DNA of 8,884 nt from an uncultured Lachnospiraceae bacterium (lineage in GTDB: Bacteria; Bacillota; Clostridia; Lachnospirales; Lachnospiraceae): NCBI GenBank assembly GCA_902782815.1, contig CACZOS010000353.1, positions 1-8,884 on the forward strand, in the 5' to 3' direction. A program made the position numbers and the translations under genes. Positions 7,097-8,884 of this stretch are shown piece after piece; position 1 is the stretch's first letter, and the number at the start of each line of letters is the position of its first letter. The notes beneath the pieces were generated by a model. It did no database searches, was not told the origin of the DNA, and was given only the letters and a program-made list of their open reading frames with translations.

Positions 7097-7125
7097 TTTC
7101 TACCACATTTCGATTGTTCTGTCAA
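7097..7125 (-). promoter_or_regulatory. Sigma-A promoter of the amylase gene
   Basis: A perfect -35 TTGACA (7125-7120) is followed after 17 bases by TAGAAA (7102-7097), 4 of 6 at the -10. Transcription would begin near 7090, giving a short leader with the AAAGGAG site. The -35 adjoins the T-tract of the preceding terminator. No convincing CcpA cre site was found. Confidence 0.65.
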
Positions 7126-7163
7126 ATAAAAAAGGCATCCCTGATTATATTTCCCGGAATGCC
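7124..7163 (-). terminator. Rho-independent terminator of the second double-glycine peptide gene
   Basis: On the minus strand GGCATTCC (7163-7156) pairs with GGGATGCC (7141-7134), 8 pairs with one wobble, and is followed by TTTTTTATTT (7133-7124). It lies about 30 bases beyond the peptide stop codon. Confidence 0.8.
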
Positions 7164-7194
7164 CTGTTATATTATTTTGTCCTGTTAGTAAAAC

Positions 7195-7434
7195 CTATCC
7201 ACCAAACACCTCTTTGTATTTTTTCTCTGTAATAACTGTTTTTTTGACTCCTTTTCCAGATGCAATATCCTCTGCCTGGAATATAAAGAAAGCAGTATCC
7301 AGTACATCACCGGTGTGATCATCTACAATCATAAAGTCTTCAAACATCCCGCAATCTACAATATATCCACCTGCAATTTGGTCCATCTCATTCATCCTCA
7401 ATTCCATTCTTCTATTATCCTCCATCATTCTCAT
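7195..7434 (-). CDS. Double-glycine leader peptide precursor, acidic core
   Basis: This 79-residue precursor has the leader ending MELRMNEMDQIAGG. Counting from Gly23, Ile is at -4, Met at -7 and Leu at -12, matching the C39-peptidase leader pattern and the leader at 3737. The predicted core of 56 residues starts YIVDCG and has one cysteine (Cys28). It contains a motif VDDHTGDVLDTAFF (37-50) and ends VITEKKYKEVFGG. It looks like a small folded domain rather than a pore-forming helix. The start is uncertain: ATG 7434 is only 4 bases from GGAG, while ATG 7428 (third codon) has better spacing; either leaves the leader intact. It is single-gene, behind the tandem TGTGACG promoter and before its own terminator. 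The function is unknown; no exporter is present here. Confidence 0.75.
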   Translation of the reverse strand: MRMMEDNRRMELRMNEMDQIAGGYIVDCGMFEDFMIVDDHTGDVLDTAFFIFQAEDIASGKGVKKTVITEKKYKEVFGG

Positions 7435-7475
7435 TAAACTCCTTTCAGCTATCCTATTTTGTTCTTTCCGGCATC

Positions 7476-7509
7476 ATTATAATTTATCTGTCGTCACAAA
7501 ACCGTCACA
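7476..7509 (-). promoter_or_regulatory. Tandem TGTGACG operator plus TATAAT for the second peptide gene
   Basis: On the minus strand TGTGACG occurs at 7509-7503 and 7498-7492, an 11-base period with a 4-base spacer. It is followed after exactly 10 bases by a perfect TATAAT (7481-7476). Repeat unit, period and distance to the -10 are the same as at 3372-3405. Transcription would begin near 7469, about 35 bases before the start codon. Confidence 0.7.
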
Positions 7510-7549
7510 GAAGTATAAAAAGCTCTACTGGTAATACAGTAAAGCTTTT
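7510..7549 (-). terminator. Terminator, probably the original recA terminator
   Basis: AAAAGCTTTACTG (7549-7537 on the minus strand) pairs with CAGTAGAGCTTTT (7529-7517 region), 13 positions with one mismatch and a 6-base loop. It is followed by TTTTTATACTT. It lies 17 bases past the stop of the recA fragment and now also ends the transporter transcript. Confidence 0.7.
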
Positions 7550-7565
7550 CATATATATTCCGTAA

Positions 7566-7787
7566 TTAAGCAATACTCTCTGCTTGTTTATTGTCTGTCG
7601 GGAAATTAAAGTACTCCCTTACCTTAATATCTACAACGTTCATTATTACCGGATTCTCTTTAAGATATTTTTTGGCGTTATCACGACCCTGACCGATTTT
7701 GCTGCCCTCATAGGCGTACCAGGCACCGCACTTTTTGATCACATCTGCCTTTACGGCAAGATCAATAAGATCACCCTCTCTCGAAAG
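7566..7787 (-). pseudogene. recA: recA 3' fragment, C-terminal domain only
   Basis: The reading frame encodes SREGDLIDLAVKADVIKKCG, then AWYAYEGSKIGQGRDNAKKY, LKENP and VREYFNF before a normal stop at 7566. This is the C-terminal domain of RecA, corresponding roughly to E. coli residues 276-335, with the characteristic GAWY and IGQGR-NAK motifs. The ATPase core (Walker A, Walker B, loops L1 and L2) is absent, so it cannot act as a recombinase. No start codon or ribosome site precedes it; the frame merely continues into the end of the transporter gene in another frame. The sequence is well preserved, with no internal stops, which suggests a fairly recent partial duplication or replacement. An intact recA is expected elsewhere in the genome. 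Confidence 0.85.
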
Positions 7788-7795
7788 AACAATGA

Positions 7796-8728
7796 CTATC
7801 TCTCTTTGATCTTCTCTTTCGGCCCTGTCTCTTTTTGTACACCGTAGATACCAAGAAGAATCATGAAGCAGCATAAAAGGCCAACAGGTGAGAAAGGCTC
7901 ATGGAGCAGAAAAGTTCCTGCAAGTACAGATACCACGGTTGTAAGGTTGGCAAACACTGTTGCCCGGGCAACTGTCAGCTTGGTCAAAACATAATTAGTT
8001 ACGAAATAGCTGATGATAGAACAGCACACAACCAGGAAAATCATGCATGTCAGATAGATGGGTTCTTTAAAAGGCCGAACGTATTCTTTCAAGTCTCCGT
8101 CTAATGAACAGAGAGCCATTGTCGTAAACACCAGTGCACCAAATCCAAACATACCGTATGTTCGTTCAAACGGACTATAGCGTCGGGAAATTCTCCTGCT
8201 CAAAAGAGAATAAGCTACAGCGGCCAGCACGGCTACAATCAGTGAGAAAACACCGATCCAGTCAAGACTCCCGCTGCTCTTTGTAAGCAGACCCATACCG
8301 ACAACACCGGCCACTGAAAGCAGACAATAGAAAAACTGTTGTAAACCGGGTCTTTCTCCCAAAAAAGGAATCGCGGCCAGAATAGAGGCAATGGGAATCA
8401 TCGCTATCATTACCCCGGAAAAGATGGTAGTGGAGTGAATGATCCCATACTGTTCTCCGATAAAATAAATCACAGGCTGAAAAAGACCCAGCAGCAGTAA
8501 AGGCCAAAGAGGCTTCCCGGGTTTTCTCCATAAATGTAAATCTCCTACGGGTGTGACAGCAAGCAAATTCATCATAATGAAGGCCAAAAGGAAACGATGG
8601 CTCAGCAGCTGTATAACAGGTGTTATGGACAGCGCAGTCTTTGACGCCATAAAACTGAAGCCCCAGAAACTGTTGCCGATAATCGCGGCAATAATCGCTT
8701 TTTTAGATGCATCATGGTTATCTTTCAT
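7796..8728 (-). CDS. EamA/DMT-family membrane transporter
   Basis: This 310-residue inner-membrane protein of the drug/metabolite transporter superfamily probably exports small metabolites or amino acids; the substrate cannot be inferred. It has about ten hydrophobic segments in two EamA repeats, about residues 10-140 and 155-295. Each repeat ends with the usual conserved glutamate motif (FLGERPG near Glu125, LLHEPFSP near Glu277). SFWGFSFMASK near the N-terminus is the typical first-helix motif. ATG 8728 is chosen because GGCAGGAA lies 6 bases upstream; an in-frame TTG at 8752 has no ribosome site. A short charged tail, GPKEKIKER, ends the protein. The stop codon lies about 10 bases from the recA fragment, so this gene sits directly at a rearrangement junction. 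Confidence 0.9.
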   Translation of the reverse strand: MKDNHDASKKAIIAAIIGNSFWGFSFMASKTALSITPVIQLLSHRFLLAFIMMNLLAVTPVGDLHLWRKPGKPLWPLLLLGLFQPVIYFIGEQYGIIHSTTIFSGVMIAMIPIASILAAIPFLGERPGLQQFFYCLLSVAGVVGMGLLTKSSGSLDWIGVFSLIVAVLAAVAYSLLSRRISRRYSPFERTYGMFGFGALVFTTMALCSLDGDLKEYVRPFKEPIYLTCMIFLVVCCSIISYFVTNYVLTKLTVARATVFANLTTVVSVLAGTFLLHEPFSPVGLLCCFMILLGIYGVQKETGPKEKIKER

Positions 8729-8784
8729 TATATTCCTGCCACTCTTCCACAATTTACTGTTACCATAATGTCTACTAAGCTTGG

Positions 8785-8813
8785 ATTATATCTATAATAG
8801 CTATTACTTGTGA
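8785..8813 (-). promoter_or_regulatory. Possible promoter or operator of the EamA transporter
   Basis: A 6-base inverted repeat, ATTATA-TC-TATAAT (8785-8798), gives a perfect TATAAT on the minus strand about 57 bases before the transporter start. The -35 at 17-base spacing (TCACAA) is poor. It could equally be an operator. A single TGTGAC at 8810-8815 is not repeated. Confidence 0.3.
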
Positions 8814-8839
8814 CTCTTTATCTGATCCAAAAAACAGGA

Positions 8840-8884
8840 TTAGGGAGCAACCCACACAGCGGGGCGGACGGCACTACTGACATA
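8840..8884 (-). CDS. C-terminal end of a gene, possibly DUF6273 protein
   Basis: The last 14 codons before a TAA at 8840 read YVSSAVRPAVWVAP. The VRPA-W ending resembles the C-terminus of DUF6273 domain proteins, which often finish with GVRPALW plus a few residues. The stretch is more GC-rich than the spacer that follows it. The rest lies beyond the right edge. With so few residues this is only a suggestion; the frame could also be chance. Confidence 0.4.
   Translation of the reverse strand, partial: YVSSAVRPAVWVAP

Noticed and set aside
7788..7874. Extension of the recA fragment frame to an ATG at 7874
   Set aside because: These codons overlap the end of the EamA gene in a different frame and show no RecA similarity; the frame is open by chance.
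8547..8560. A TGTGACA within the EamA coding region
   Set aside because: Single occurrence inside a gene, with no second repeat and no -10 at the right distance.
8810..8815. A TGTGAC upstream of the EamA transporter as a third operator
   Set aside because: It is a single copy on the strand opposite to the transporter, without a repeat 11 bases away or the 10-base gap to a -10.

Overview
This window looks like chromosomal DNA from a Gram-positive anaerobe of the Clostridia, most likely Lachnospiraceae or a close relative. The reasons are strong AAGGAG-type ribosome binding sites, lipoprotein signal peptides, Clostridia-like protein sequences (including a recA remnant) and small double-glycine leader peptides. 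Genus and species cannot be set from the sequence alone. Most genes lie on the minus strand. Only two small genes at 3461-3961 run on the plus strand.

Layout, left to right. (1) 1-3331, minus strand: a three-gene operon transcribed from 3331 leftward. It encodes an amino-acid-type ABC transporter whose substrate-binding and permease parts are one polypeptide, an ATPase with an extra C-terminal domain, and a lipoprotein resembling the DUF3298/RsiV family that runs off the left edge. (2) 3332-4018, plus strand: a divergent promoter region, then a two-membrane-segment small protein and a peptide with a canonical double-glycine leader, closed by a terminator. (3) 4013-5446, minus: a secreted lipoprotein with a parallel beta-helix. 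(4) 5592-7064, minus: a cytoplasmic GH13 alpha-amylase with its own promoter and terminator. (5) 7195-7434, minus: a second double-glycine leader peptide. (6) 7566-7787, minus: a recA 3' fragment, followed by a hairpin that may be the original recA terminator. (7) 7796-8728, minus: an EamA/DMT-family transporter whose stop codon lies about 10 bases from the recA fragment. (8) 8840-8884: the last 14 codons of another minus-strand gene.

The most interesting signal is regulatory. Both double-glycine peptide loci, about 4 kb apart and on opposite strands, have the same promoter layout: TGTGACR, 4 bases, TGTGACR, exactly 10 bases, then a -10 box. The 11-base repeat period and the 10-base distance to the -10 match the layout used by PhoB/OmpR-type response regulators. 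This suggests a common activator for a set of peptides that would be exported by a C39-peptidase ABC transporter. Neither the regulator nor the exporter is in this window.

Two transporter proteins also have unusual domain order. The substrate-binding domain appears circularly permuted, with its second half before its first half, ahead of the permease. The ATPase carries a C-terminal region resembling a degenerate anti-sigma/GHKL ATPase domain. No rRNA, tRNA, CRISPR array, transposase or integrase was seen. No gene-free stretch exceeds 300 bases.
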